Below are positions 51,445-60,700 of a stretch of 64,000 nucleotides of DNA, piece by piece. Within the stretch, counting starts at the first letter, position 1. Each line of letters opens with the position of its first letter. The position numbers were made by a program, and so were the translations under genes. Source of the DNA: Phycisphaerales bacterium (GTDB lineage Bacteria; Planctomycetota; Phycisphaerae; Phycisphaerales; UBA5793); assembly GCA_020852515.1 (NCBI GenBank), contig JADZAS010000015.1:186001-250000 (forward strand). Reading direction: 5' to 3'. The notes below the pieces were generated by a model that was not told the origin of the DNA, searched no databases, and saw only the letters and a list, made by a program, of their open reading frames with translations.

Positions 51445-52484
51445 GTGGAGGCGTGTTCGGGTGAGGGTTCGGGCGCCGGCGGGGTGGTCTGCTCCCGGCC
51501 GTCCTCGGCGGTCCATTCATCGATGAGCGGCCGGCCGTCGAGCAGCCGCCGCAGGTTCTCGCACACGATGGTCGTCGCGCGCTCCCAATAGCGCGGGCTC
51601 ACGCTGGCCACCCGCGGCGTAATCAGGACGTTGGTCATCCGCCACAGCGGCGAACTCTCCGGCAGCGGCGCCGAATCGAACGAATCCAGCCCCGCGCCCG
51701 CCAGGCGATGCCGCGCGAGCATCTCGGCCAGCGCTGCGTCATCGCACACGCGGTTGTGGCTGACGTTGACGAGAAACGCGGACTTCTGGCAGTTCTCAAG
51801 CAGCGCCCGGTTCAGCACCACGTTTCGGACCGCCGTAGGCGGCACCGCGAGCACGATCACGTCGCTGCGGCCGATGAGTTCATCCATCCGCTCGGGCGGC
51901 AGCATCTCATCCACGCCGCTCATCGGATTTTCGAGGTCTCCCAGGGTCGCGATGATCTCCACCTCGAACGGGCGCAGACGCTTGGCGATGGCCCGGCCGA
52001 GCGTCCTCATGCCGATGATGCCCACCGTCATCCCCTCGAGGTCCGCGATCGACTTGGACAGTTCGTGACTCGCCCAGGTGTGGTCGAGCTGGGCGGTGAA
52101 CGCGTCGTTGAGACGCCGCACGAGCGCGAGTATGAGCATCACCGCATGCTCGGCGCGCTGCGAGGCCTGGATGGTCGACGCCGTGCACAGCCGAACGCTT
52201 GACGCCGTGAGTCGTGGCAGTTCGACGCGCAGATCGGGCGTCGTGCTCGTGAGTTGAATCCACCGCAGGTTGCGGCCGTGGCGGAAAAAGTCCTCGTCGC
52301 TGAGCGGAAACCCGACGAGGTAATGCGTCTCGGGCAGCAACGTGAGAAGTTCGGCCCGGCTGTCCACCGCCCGCACGCGCACGCCCTGACTGCAGTCCGC
52401 GATCTGCTGGACCAGCGCCGCGGGCAGCTTCCAGCCCGACGACTCGCTGTAGACGGCAATGGTGAGATTGGCGGTGTTCGGCAT
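51441..52484 (-). CDS. D-2-hydroxyacid dehydrogenase homologue lacking its catalytic residues
   Basis: 347 residues. The two-domain layout of the D-isomer-specific 2-hydroxyacid dehydrogenases is clear: RNLRWIQLTSTTPDL early, AEHAVMLILALVRRL, and the coenzyme domain at about 150-290. The glycine motif reads GIIGMRTLGRAI instead of GIIGxGxIGxxx. The catalytic triad is lost: the Arg of VNxxRG is His243, with Asn244 for the Gly (LVNVSHNRV); the Glu of the xEPLP motif is Ala272 (DSAPLP); and the His of TPH is Arg291 (LITPRVAS). It is probably a pseudoenzyme or altered binding protein. Overlaps the methyltransferase gene by ATGA. Confidence 0.78.
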   Translation of the reverse strand: MPNTANLTIAVYSESSGWKLPAALVQQIADCSQGVRVRAVDSRAELLTLLPETHYLVGFPLSDEDFFRHGRNLRWIQLTSTTPDLRVELPRLTASSVRLCTASTIQASQRAEHAVMLILALVRRLNDAFTAQLDHTWASHELSKSIADLEGMTVGIIGMRTLGRAIAKRLRPFEVEIIATLGDLENPMSGVDEMLPPERMDELIGRSDVIVLAVPPTAVRNVVLNRALLENCQKSAFLVNVSHNRVCDDAALAEMLARHRLAGAGLDSFDSAPLPESSPLWRMTNVLITPRVASVSPRYWERATTIVCENLRRLLDGRPLIDEWTAEDGREQTTPPAPEPSPEHAST

Positions 52485-52655
52485 GGCCGGCGCTGACTCA
52501 AAACCCCTGAAACCGATCTTAGCCCGCCCGGCTCGGAGCGTCGGTGATCCTCGACCGGGCCAGCGCGGCCTCGCTCGCAACGGTGGAAGATGGATCCGAC
52601 GATGGCCCGCAGATAGCGGAACCTCACGCAGAGGCGCAGGGACCGCAGAGAAGAC

Positions 52656-52955
52656 TCACCTTCTCTTTCGTTCGCGTCGCCAGCCGCCTGCGATGATGCC
52701 TTGCGAAACGGTCATGAACAGAGCGAGCACGCTGAACCACATCGACCACGACTGATTCCTGAAGGCGAGGGCCGACTTTGCAGGATTCCTTGGAAGGTGC
52801 AATCCAACCCACGTCAAGTAGATGTACAATGGCGTGATGAAGACACAGACCGCGAGCCAGAACAGGGCGATACGGCCGCGAGCGTAATGCGATGAGATTG
52901 AGATCATGATCCCAATGATTGATAATCCGATGATGCACGGCGGCGAGTGCAGCAT
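52656..52955 (-). CDS. Small hypothetical membrane protein
   Basis: 99 residues with about three hydrophobic segments (IIGLSIIGIMISISS, LFWLAVCVFITPLYIYLTWV and MWFSVLALFMTVSQGIIAGG) and a basic C-terminus. No family recognised and no ribosome site apparent. The base composition (about half GC by eye) is lower than in its neighbours. It may be a genuine small protein or a decaying remnant. Confidence 0.4.
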   Translation of the reverse strand: MLHSPPCIIGLSIIGIMISISSHYARGRIALFWLAVCVFITPLYIYLTWVGLHLPRNPAKSALAFRNQSWSMWFSVLALFMTVSQGIIAGGWRRERKRR

Positions 52956-53031
52956 TTGTCAGGCTACTGAGCATCATTCGTCCAATGGCTCGGCTCTTCT
53001 CTGCGATCCCCGGGACTCTGCGTGAGCCTTC

Positions 53032-54018
53032 TCAGGATTTCGCCACCCGCCCATACGCCTCGCGGATCACCCGCACACTTTCACTGAGTCCCGCCTTCTC
53101 GGCGTCGTTCATGGGGACCTCGAGCACGACTCGATTCACACCCTCGCGGCCGACAACGGTCGGCAATGAGAAGCACGTCGGACCCTCCATCATCACGCCC
53201 GGCGGCGCCTGGCCGTGGACGCTGCCCGCCGTCAGCACGGCCCTTTCATCGCGCAGAATCGCCCGGCACAGTCGAGCGACGGTCAAACCGATGGCCGAAT
53301 CGGTCGCGCCCTTGCCGGCGATGATCTCCTGCGCTGCGCCGCGCACCGATTCAAAAATGCTCACGCGATCGCGCACGTTCAGCGGGCGCTTGCCGCGCGG
53401 TTCGTAGAGGTGCAGCGGCGTGTGGCCGACGGTGGCCGAAGACCACAGCGGCAGGCTTGAATCGCCGTGCTCGCCGACGATCGACGCGTGCACGCTGCTC
53501 ACGGCCACGTCGAGGCGCGCCGCCAGCAGCGAGCGGAAGCGCGAAGAGTCGAGCACCGTGCCCGAGGCGATCAAGCGGCTCGGCGCAAAGCCGAGCGGCG
53601 CGGCGACGGACTGCGCCACCATCGTCATCACGTCCACCGGATTGGTCACCATGAGGATGATCGACTGCGGGGCAACTTCAACCACGCGCGGGATCATGTC
53701 GCGCAGCATCGTCGCGTTGATCTCGGCGAGATCGAGGCGGCTCTGGCCCGGCTTCTGCTTCACACCGGCGGTGATGACGACGATGTCGCTGTCCGCCGCC
53801 GCATCGAGATCGCCTTCGACGATGTCGCAGGTCGGAACAAAGGTCAGGCCGTGCTTGAGATCAAGCGCCTCGGCATGGCGCCTGGGCCGGTCGACGTCAA
53901 TGAGCGCCAGCCGATCGGCCACGCCCTGGATGAGCATGGCGTACGCGGAGGCGACGCCCACGCGCCCCATGCCGATGACGGCGATGCGGCTGGAACTTGA
54001 AGATGATTCGCGACTCAC
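53032..54018 (-). CDS. ldh: L-lactate dehydrogenase
   Basis: 328 residues. The NAD loop is GMGRVGVASAYAM near the N-terminus. The active-site loop is ITAGVKQKPGQSRLDL, with Gln in the substrate-specificity position (Gln102 in LDH numbering), which favours lactate over malate (malate enzymes have Arg there). The catalytic His lies in VGEHGDSS and the substrate-binding Arg in LDSSRFRSLL. It reduces pyruvate with NADH, regenerating NAD+ during fermentation. The start is GTG with CAGGAG eight bases upstream. Confidence 0.92.
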   Translation of the reverse strand: MSRESSSSSSRIAVIGMGRVGVASAYAMLIQGVADRLALIDVDRPRRHAEALDLKHGLTFVPTCDIVEGDLDAAADSDIVVITAGVKQKPGQSRLDLAEINATMLRDMIPRVVEVAPQSIILMVTNPVDVMTMVAQSVAAPLGFAPSRLIASGTVLDSSRFRSLLAARLDVAVSSVHASIVGEHGDSSLPLWSSATVGHTPLHLYEPRGKRPLNVRDRVSIFESVRGAAQEIIAGKGATDSAIGLTVARLCRAILRDERAVLTAGSVHGQAPPGVMMEGPTCFSLPTVVGREGVNRVVLEVPMNDAEKAGLSESVRVIREAYGRVAKS

Positions 54019-54109
54019 CGCCGGGACTCCTGAAATGGTCCCGCAATCGTAGGAACCGCCGTGCGAAACGCGCGACGGGCTCGGGTGCCGTCGTCAGGAG
54101 GGAGGCTTT

Positions 54110-54133
54110 GCGACCGGATGACCACGCGGTCGC
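54110..54133. repeat. Inverted repeat in the ppc-ldh gap
   Basis: GCGACCG-10 bases-CGGTCGC, a perfect 7-bp stem. It lies in the 219-base gap between two minus-strand genes, about 105 bases after the ppc stop and 92 bases before the ldh start. It could terminate ppc or act at the ldh promoter. On the plus strand it is followed by CGTTTT. Confidence 0.4.
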
Positions 54134-54237
54134 GCGTTTTCCGATCAGAGCTAGTTTGAATGACTATCGCGCGCTCGCGTGGCCTGCGCTCCCAGAGCCT
54201 CGCTTAGACCACGGCACCCTCTTATCCAATCGATCAC

Positions 54238-56898
54238 TCACCCCGTACTTTGCATCGCCGCGGCCAGCGCGTTGACGCTGAGGAGGATAACGCTTCGCAG
54301 GCTCGGGCGATCCTCGTCGCCAGCCTCGCGCCAGCGGCGCAGCAATTCGACCTGAAGCGCGTTGATCGCATCCGTGTCGCCGTTGCGCTGGGCTATGGAT
54401 TGTTGAATAACGGGGTTGTTGTCGAGCAGCGCCGCCTGCCCGGTGATCGCAAGAATGGCGCGACGGGCCAGTCCAAACTCCTCGGCAAGGCGCTGATGGA
54501 AGCGCTCGCCGTCCGCTCCCGCATACCAGCGGGCCACGGGCAGGCGGGCCCGGGCCATTTCCTGCTGCGCGTTGTCGATCAATGCGCGGAAGAGGCCGCC
54601 AGCTGCATATGCGGCGCGGCACTGCTCCAGGTTCGACGCGTCGTGCAGCACCCACTTCTCGAACGCGCTGCCGATGCCGAACCAGCCGGGCGCGTTGTAG
54701 CGCATCTGCGTCCAGGCGAACACCCACGGGATGGCGCGGAGGTTGTCGAATTGCACGTCGCCGCCGCTGCGCGAGACCGGGCGCGAAGCGATGGGCAGTT
54801 CGCCGATGTGGAGCACGGGCGAGTGCTCGACGAACCACGGCCAGAAGTTGGAATCATCGATCAATTGCCGGTAGGCCTCGCGCGACGTCGCCGCAAGTTG
54901 CTCCATGAGAGGTTCGACGCCGTCGCGGGCGTCGCCCGCGCCCCCGGGCGCCGCGGCGAGGATCATCGCATTAGTAATCTGCTCGAGGTGCCGGTGCGCG
55001 ATAGCCGGCATGGCGTAGCGGAATGAAATCACCTCGCCCTGCTCCGTAAACCGGATGCGGCCATTGCGGCTGGCGGCAGGGCTGGCGAGGATGGCTCGGT
55101 GGGCGCGTCCGCCGCCGCGCGCCACCGTGCCGCCCCGGCCGTGAAAGAAGCGGAAAGACACGCCGGCGGCGCGGCAGGCGCGGGCCAGTTCATCCTGTGC
55201 GACGTGGAGGCGCCAGTTGGCGACCCAGTAGCCACCGTCTTTGTTGCTGTCGGAGTAGCCGAGCATGATTTCCTGGAACCCGCCACGCGCTAATAAATGC
55301 CTCGCATAGGCAGGCTCAGCGAAGAGTGCTCGCATCAGATCAGCCGCCCGGCCAAGGTCATCGACGGTCTCAAACAGCGGCGCGACGTCGATGGGGCACT
55401 CCACGCCTCGCTCGAGGATGGTCCATAGCCCAACCTCGCGCAGCAGAACGAGCACTTCGAGTACATCGCTCACATCATGCGTCATGCTGATGATGTACGA
55501 GCCAATCGATTCAGGCTCGCGGGCCGCCGCTTCGGCCATGACCTGCAGCGTATCCAGCAGTTCGCGCGCCGGAGGCGACAGGGCGCTGCCTGGCGCCAGC
55601 AGCGGACGGGCCGTCTGCAGCTCGCGGCGGAGCAGCGCCAGGCGCGCCGGCTCGTCGAGCGAGGCGTAGTCGTCTTCTACACCGGCGGTGCGGAACATCT
55701 CGGCCACGACTGCTTCGTGCACGCGGCTGTGCTGGCGGATGTCAAGCGCGGCCAGGTGCAGGCCGAAAGTCCTGGCACGGATGATCGCATCGGTCAGCGG
55801 GCCGCGCGCCGCCACTTCGTGAAGACCCGCGTGGCGGAGCGACCGCTGCAGCAGAAGAAGATCTTCAACCAGCGCCGCCGCCGTGTAGTGCGGCTGGCTC
55901 AGGCGCATCAGCATATGGCGGATCTTGACGCGCAGCGGCTCGTGCTCGATGTGGCGCACGAGGCTGGGCTCCAGCGGCGCTTCCCGTTCATCACGCGCGA
56001 TCGACTCGAGCAATTCAGGCGCGATCGGCACGCGATGGTCCGAGACGCTCAGGTCCTGGCGCAATTGCTCAAGCGCCTGCGCATGGCGATCGGCTGCGGC
56101 GCGGCGCATCTCCTCCAGCGCCCGGCGCGTCAACTCAGCGGTAACGTTCGGATTGCCGTCGCGATCTCCGCCGATCCACGTGCGATAGCGCAGCAGGACG
56201 GGCAGCTCGGGCGATTGGCCGAAGTACTCATCAATCGCGTCGGCCAGATCACGATAGAGCACGGGCACGGCCTCCCAGATCGTCCCGGCGAGGTAGTGGA
56301 TGCCGTTGCGCACTTCATCGATCACATCAAGCCGGCGCGAACGCACTTCATCCGTCGCCAGCAGCAGCGACAGCGTCTGGCGGATGGCGCTGCGGGCCCG
56401 CTGCTGCTCGACAGGTGTGCTGTCGGGCGCACTTCTGATCGCGAGCAGATCGGCGATGCGCGCCTGCTTGTTCATGATGCTGCGCCGACGCGACTCGGTG
56501 GGGTGGGCCGTGAGAGTCGGCTGAATGTCCAGGCCGCGCAGCGTTGCCAGGAGCTGATCGAGCGTCACCTCGCGCCGCGCCAGGGTAGAGATTGATTCAT
56601 CCAGCGACTCAGCGCGGGGCTGCTCAGGCGTCGCCTTCTGCTCACGCCGGCGGTTGATGCGCGCGATCTGCACCTGCTCAGCCTTGTTGCGCAGATGAAA
56701 GCGGATGGTAAGCTGCTTGAGGGCGAAGTGGATTTCGCTCTCGCTCAGATCGGCCAGCGATGGATCCACCGCGCCTGTTTCGATCATGCGGGCGGCCGCC
56801 GCGCGAATGTGGCTGATGCGCCGATCGCGTGATCCCGCCTCCACCTCGTCAAGCCGCGCGTTGAGCCAGGTGATGTCCGCAGTGAGTGGCGAAGTCAT
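54238..56898 (-). CDS. ppc: Phosphoenolpyruvate carboxylase
   Basis: 886 residues, as expected. The active-site His lies in TAHPTESRR (His132). Conserved blocks include GGDRDGNPNVT, YSDSNKDGGYWVANW (about 545), and the glycine-rich FHGRGGTVARGGG loop. The C-terminus ends in STG, matching the conserved final Gly that closes the active site. It carboxylates PEP to oxaloacetate, replenishing the citrate cycle. A TACCGT box sits five bases before the ATG on the minus strand, with no ribosome site. Confidence 0.95.
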   Translation of the reverse strand: MTSPLTADITWLNARLDEVEAGSRDRRISHIRAAAARMIETGAVDPSLADLSESEIHFALKQLTIRFHLRNKAEQVQIARINRRREQKATPEQPRAESLDESISTLARREVTLDQLLATLRGLDIQPTLTAHPTESRRRSIMNKQARIADLLAIRSAPDSTPVEQQRARSAIRQTLSLLLATDEVRSRRLDVIDEVRNGIHYLAGTIWEAVPVLYRDLADAIDEYFGQSPELPVLLRYRTWIGGDRDGNPNVTAELTRRALEEMRRAAADRHAQALEQLRQDLSVSDHRVPIAPELLESIARDEREAPLEPSLVRHIEHEPLRVKIRHMLMRLSQPHYTAAALVEDLLLLQRSLRHAGLHEVAARGPLTDAIIRARTFGLHLAALDIRQHSRVHEAVVAEMFRTAGVEDDYASLDEPARLALLRRELQTARPLLAPGSALSPPARELLDTLQVMAEAAAREPESIGSYIISMTHDVSDVLEVLVLLREVGLWTILERGVECPIDVAPLFETVDDLGRAADLMRALFAEPAYARHLLARGGFQEIMLGYSDSNKDGGYWVANWRLHVAQDELARACRAAGVSFRFFHGRGGTVARGGGRAHRAILASPAASRNGRIRFTEQGEVISFRYAMPAIAHRHLEQITNAMILAAAPGGAGDARDGVEPLMEQLAATSREAYRQLIDDSNFWPWFVEHSPVLHIGELPIASRPVSRSGGDVQFDNLRAIPWVFAWTQMRYNAPGWFGIGSAFEKWVLHDASNLEQCRAAYAAGGLFRALIDNAQQEMARARLPVARWYAGADGERFHQRLAEEFGLARRAILAITGQAALLDNNPVIQQSIAQRNGDTDAINALQVELLRRWREAGDEDRPSLRSVILLSVNALAAAMQSTG

Positions 56899-56903
56899 GT
56901 ATG

Positions 56904-56909
56904 ACGGTA
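56904..56909 (-). promoter_or_regulatory. -10 box before ppc
   Basis: TACCGT on the minus strand, five bases (CATAC) before the ATG at 56898. No Shine-Dalgarno sequence; candidate leaderless promoter. No good -35 element at 17 bases. Confidence 0.35.
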
Positions 56910-57030
56910 GCGAAGGGATCGGGGCGCGTCCCGATGCTGTGGCACGGCGTGGGACATCGGCGACAAATCGGCGCCCAGGCGCGCGTCACTCCACGTAAGA
57001 CAACTTTCGCCGAGCCTGTCGGGATCAGAT

Positions 57031-57771
57031 TCATACCGACGACACACGTCTGCATTCCATACCGCACTCGGGGCAGCGATCGGATGTTGAACGCAAGTCG
57101 TAGCCGCAGGCGGAACAACGACCTCGGAATGCGCGCCAGACTCCGCGTATCGGCCACGCGAGCCACAGCAATACTCCCGCGAGCAGGCCGAAGAGGATTG
57201 AGTCGGCGAAGAACCCGGGAAGGACTGGCTTGTACCCGAGGATGCGACGACTGAGATGAGTGCCGCGAGGGAACCAACCAATGTCGATGCCGTATCCCAC
57301 GGTAATCGGATCGACCGAGAGATCGCCCTCCCACGGTGCGTCGATCGTGTTCATGAGCGCGAGGAACGGCCAGCCGCGCGCCATATCGGTGCGAATCTGC
57401 AGCGCCCCACTCGTTGCCGCGACTCGATCCTGCCGGAATCGACTCCATGCCGGAAGATCGTGCAGTCGATCAACCTGATAATCAACATCCTCGGCAAGGA
57501 TGTCGCGAGGCCCCATCAAGTCGATCTCAGTGTACGCCACGCTGCCGAAGCCGTACTCGCGCAGGACGATGCTGACTGGGGTAGGCGATCCGGTGACTCC
57601 CGTAACTTCGTACTGATCCGAGCCAAGTGGATCCACCCACCAGGCGCACATCCAACTGACCAGCACTGTCGCGACCATTCCAAGGACAAACAGCACCGCA
57701 CAGGTGAAAGTTGAGGGCGTACGCCCGAAGGTTCGCTGCAACTCGCGAATGTACGCTCGGACTGCTGTCAT
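57031..57771 (-). CDS. Membrane protein with C-terminal zinc ribbon
   Basis: 246 residues. A hydrophobic segment (CAVLFVLGMVATVLVSWMCA, about 24-43) is followed by a large probably extracytoplasmic region, then a second membrane segment (ILFGLLAGVLLWLAWPIRG). A C-terminal zinc ribbon, CSACGYDLRSTSDRCPECG, would be cytoplasmic. It matches the end of the 46677 protein. The function is not known. It lies 24 bases downstream of the tricorn-like protease gene on the same strand, so the two are probably co-transcribed. Base composition is lower in GC than in neighbouring genes. Confidence 0.6.
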   Translation of the reverse strand: MTAVRAYIRELQRTFGRTPSTFTCAVLFVLGMVATVLVSWMCAWWVDPLGSDQYEVTGVTGSPTPVSIVLREYGFGSVAYTEIDLMGPRDILAEDVDYQVDRLHDLPAWSRFRQDRVAATSGALQIRTDMARGWPFLALMNTIDAPWEGDLSVDPITVGYGIDIGWFPRGTHLSRRILGYKPVLPGFFADSILFGLLAGVLLWLAWPIRGVWRAFRGRCSACGYDLRSTSDRCPECGMECRRVSSV

Positions 57772-57795
57772 CAGTTTCTCGCTTACTTCGCAGCC

Positions 57796-60700
57796 CTACT
57801 TCCTCCGATTGTCCGGGCTCGCCTTCACCGGCTTGCGCGGCTGGGGCGGAACCTCGACGGGCTCTTCGGCGATGCGTTGCAGCAGATGCTCGATCGCCAC
57901 GTCGAGCTGGGCGTCGGCGCCGTTGAACGTCTCGTGCGGCGGGTTGTCCACGATGATGTCCGGCTCCACGCCGCGACCCTCGATGAGCCACTCGCCCTCG
58001 GGGCCGTACACCCCGAACTCCGCCGCGGTGGCGATGCCGGTATCGACGAGCGCGTTGCTGCTGCTCAGCCAGATCTCGCCGCCCCAGGTGCGGGTGCCGA
58101 TGACCTTGCCCAGCCCGAGCCGCCTGAAGCCCTCGGCGAACGCCTCGCCGTCGGATGCGGTCGATTCATCGCACAGCACGACCATATGCCCGTGGAAGGC
58201 GTACTGCATGTTCCACGCCGTCTCACCGTGGCGACCGGACCAGTACATCCACGCGCGGCGCATCAACTGACCGAGGATCCACGAGTCGATGTTGCCGCCG
58301 GTGTTGTGGCGCACGTCGATGATCAGGCCCTTGCGATCGAAGACGGGGAAAAAGTCGCGCGTCCACTGGCCGATGTCGCCGCCGCCCATCGAGCGCAGGT
58401 GCACGTAGCCGATTTCGCCATCGCCTTGTTCCTGCACCCGCTGGCGGCGGGTGTACTCCCACTCGTCGTAGCGCAGGTTGCGTTCGGCCTGCGAAGGGAT
58501 CGGCTGGACTATCACATCGCGCTCGGTCGTGGCGTCGCCATCCTGGTGCACGACGCGGAGGCGCACCTGCTGGCCGGCCTTGTAGCGCAGCAGCGAGGCA
58601 AGATTGGCCCCAGGGTCGGCCAGCGACACGCCGTTGACCATGGTGATGAGATCGCCCTCGACTACGTCAACACCCGGCTCGTCGAGCGGGCTGCGCGACG
58701 ACGGTTCATCGGGATCGGTCTCGTAGATGTGCTCGACTCGCCAGCCGCCGGCTTGCGCGTCGCGCACGAGGCGCGCGCCGAGTGTGGCGATGCCGATGCT
58801 CTCTTCGCCGCGGCGCAGATCGCCGCCGTAGACGAAGATGTGCAGAGCCGAGACCTCGCCGACCATCTGCGCCAGCAGGTCGCTCAGCTCGGCGCGCGTG
58901 GTGACGCGATCGACCAGCGGCAGGTATTTCTCGCGCATGGCCTGCCAGTCCACGCCATGCATGCCCGGGTCGTAGAAGTAGTCGCGCTCGAGGCGCCAGG
59001 CTTCGGTGAACATCTGCCGCCACTCGATGCGCGGGTCGAAGTTGAGCGCCCAGCCGCTGAGATTGACTTCGTTCTCGCTCTTGAGCGCGGCGCTGGCGCC
59101 GGCATCGACGACGTAAAGCGTCGAACCTTTGCGCAGCAGGATCTTCTTGCCATCTTTGGAGAGTTCGCCCATCGACACGCCGCTGGCGAATGTCTCAGGC
59201 TTGGGGCTCTTGTTGGTGATGCTCATCGTCTTCATCTCGGGTTGCTGGTCCGGCCCGGGCGGGCGCTCGAACCAGTAGAGCCGCTCACCGGCGATGAACA
59301 GTCCGGACATGTTCGCGGCGGCCACCGGCGCTTCGTACAGCCGCTCGGCCAGGCCGTCCCAGACGATGGTGAACGGCTCTTCCTCTTCCTTCTCGTCGGC
59401 ATTGTCCTCTTCGGCTGGCTCCTGCGGACTCTCGGCAGGCGGCTCGGCCGTTTCGTCCTGCCGGGCCGGAGGATCGACGACTTCATCGGGCTGCTCAGTG
59501 GGCGCCGGCTGCTCCTGCTCTTCCTTTTTCTGCTCCTTCTCCTGCTGTTTCTTCTGCTTCTTCTCCGCCTCCTCCTGCTTCTTCTCTTCCTTGATCAGTT
59601 CGTTGTCGGGCGCGAAGGGTGAGCGCTGATCGAGCCCCAGCGCGAGGTAGTAGATCTTCGTCGTCTCGGGAAAGTACGGCTGCGGCGAGCGAGGACCCCA
59701 GGGCGAGCCGGTCCACGAGCGGAACGTGCGATCCGAGAGGAAATAGAGGCACTTGCCATCTTTGCTCCACGCCGGGCTGTAACTGTCGTATCGATCGCTC
59801 GTCACATCATGCACGGCGGCGCCTGTCACGTCGTAGATCTTCACCTGCTGAAACGTGTTGGGCGCCAGCGCGGAGTAGGCGAGATAGCGGCTGTCGGCCG
59901 ACCAGGTCAGACCCGTGAACGCATCCCAGAAGCTGTCGGTGATTTCATCGATGACCTTGTCCTGCCCTGTCTCGAACTCGTAGAGCCACAGACGCTGCTT
60001 TTTGTCGTGGTGCGCAAGGTATTTGCCATCCGGCGAGGGCACGCCCTCCCAGCGAAGAATCTCAGCGCCGCTGGTGAGCTGCTTGCTTTCGCCGAGGCCG
60101 TTGGCGGGATACGTCCAGAACTCGACTTCTCCGGATTCATCGCTGAGCGTGAGCACGCGATCGCCATCGGGCAGGAAGCGGGCGTCGCGGTGCCGGGCGC
60201 TCTTGTCGCGGGTGATCGTCATGAGCCGGCCGGGACCGACGGGCGCGACGAACACCTCGCCGCGCGCCGTCAGCGCGACGCGATCGCCGTCGGGCGAAAT
60301 GTGCGCCGCCGTCAGGTAGTCCATCGGCGAAGTGACCCAGCGCTCGCGCTGCTGATCGAAGTCCGAAGTCAGACCGATCGCGATGAGCGCGTCGGCGCCG
60401 TTAGCGAGATCAAGCGCGCGAATGTCGGCGCCGAGTTGATAGACGATGTGCGTGCCGTCGCACGAGGGTTCTTTCACATCCCAGCCGACGTGGCGCGTGT
60501 GCTGTTGCATGTCGCCGCCATCGGGCTTCATGGACCAGATGTTCATCGTGCCATCGCGATCGCTCGCGAAGTACACGCGGCCACGGGCCCACATCGCGTC
60601 GCGGCTCGTGCCGTCGTAGTCGGCCGTGAGCGGCGCCGCCTCCTCATCGCCGAGGTTGTAGCGCCACAGGTCCTGGGCGGTGCCGCCCGCGTAGCGCTTG

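Noticed and set aside
57877-59622. Plus-strand open frame opposite the tricorn-like protease ending in a poly-Leu stretch
   Set aside because: The Leu/Phe run is the reverse reading of the Glu/Lys repeat; it is not a real membrane protein.
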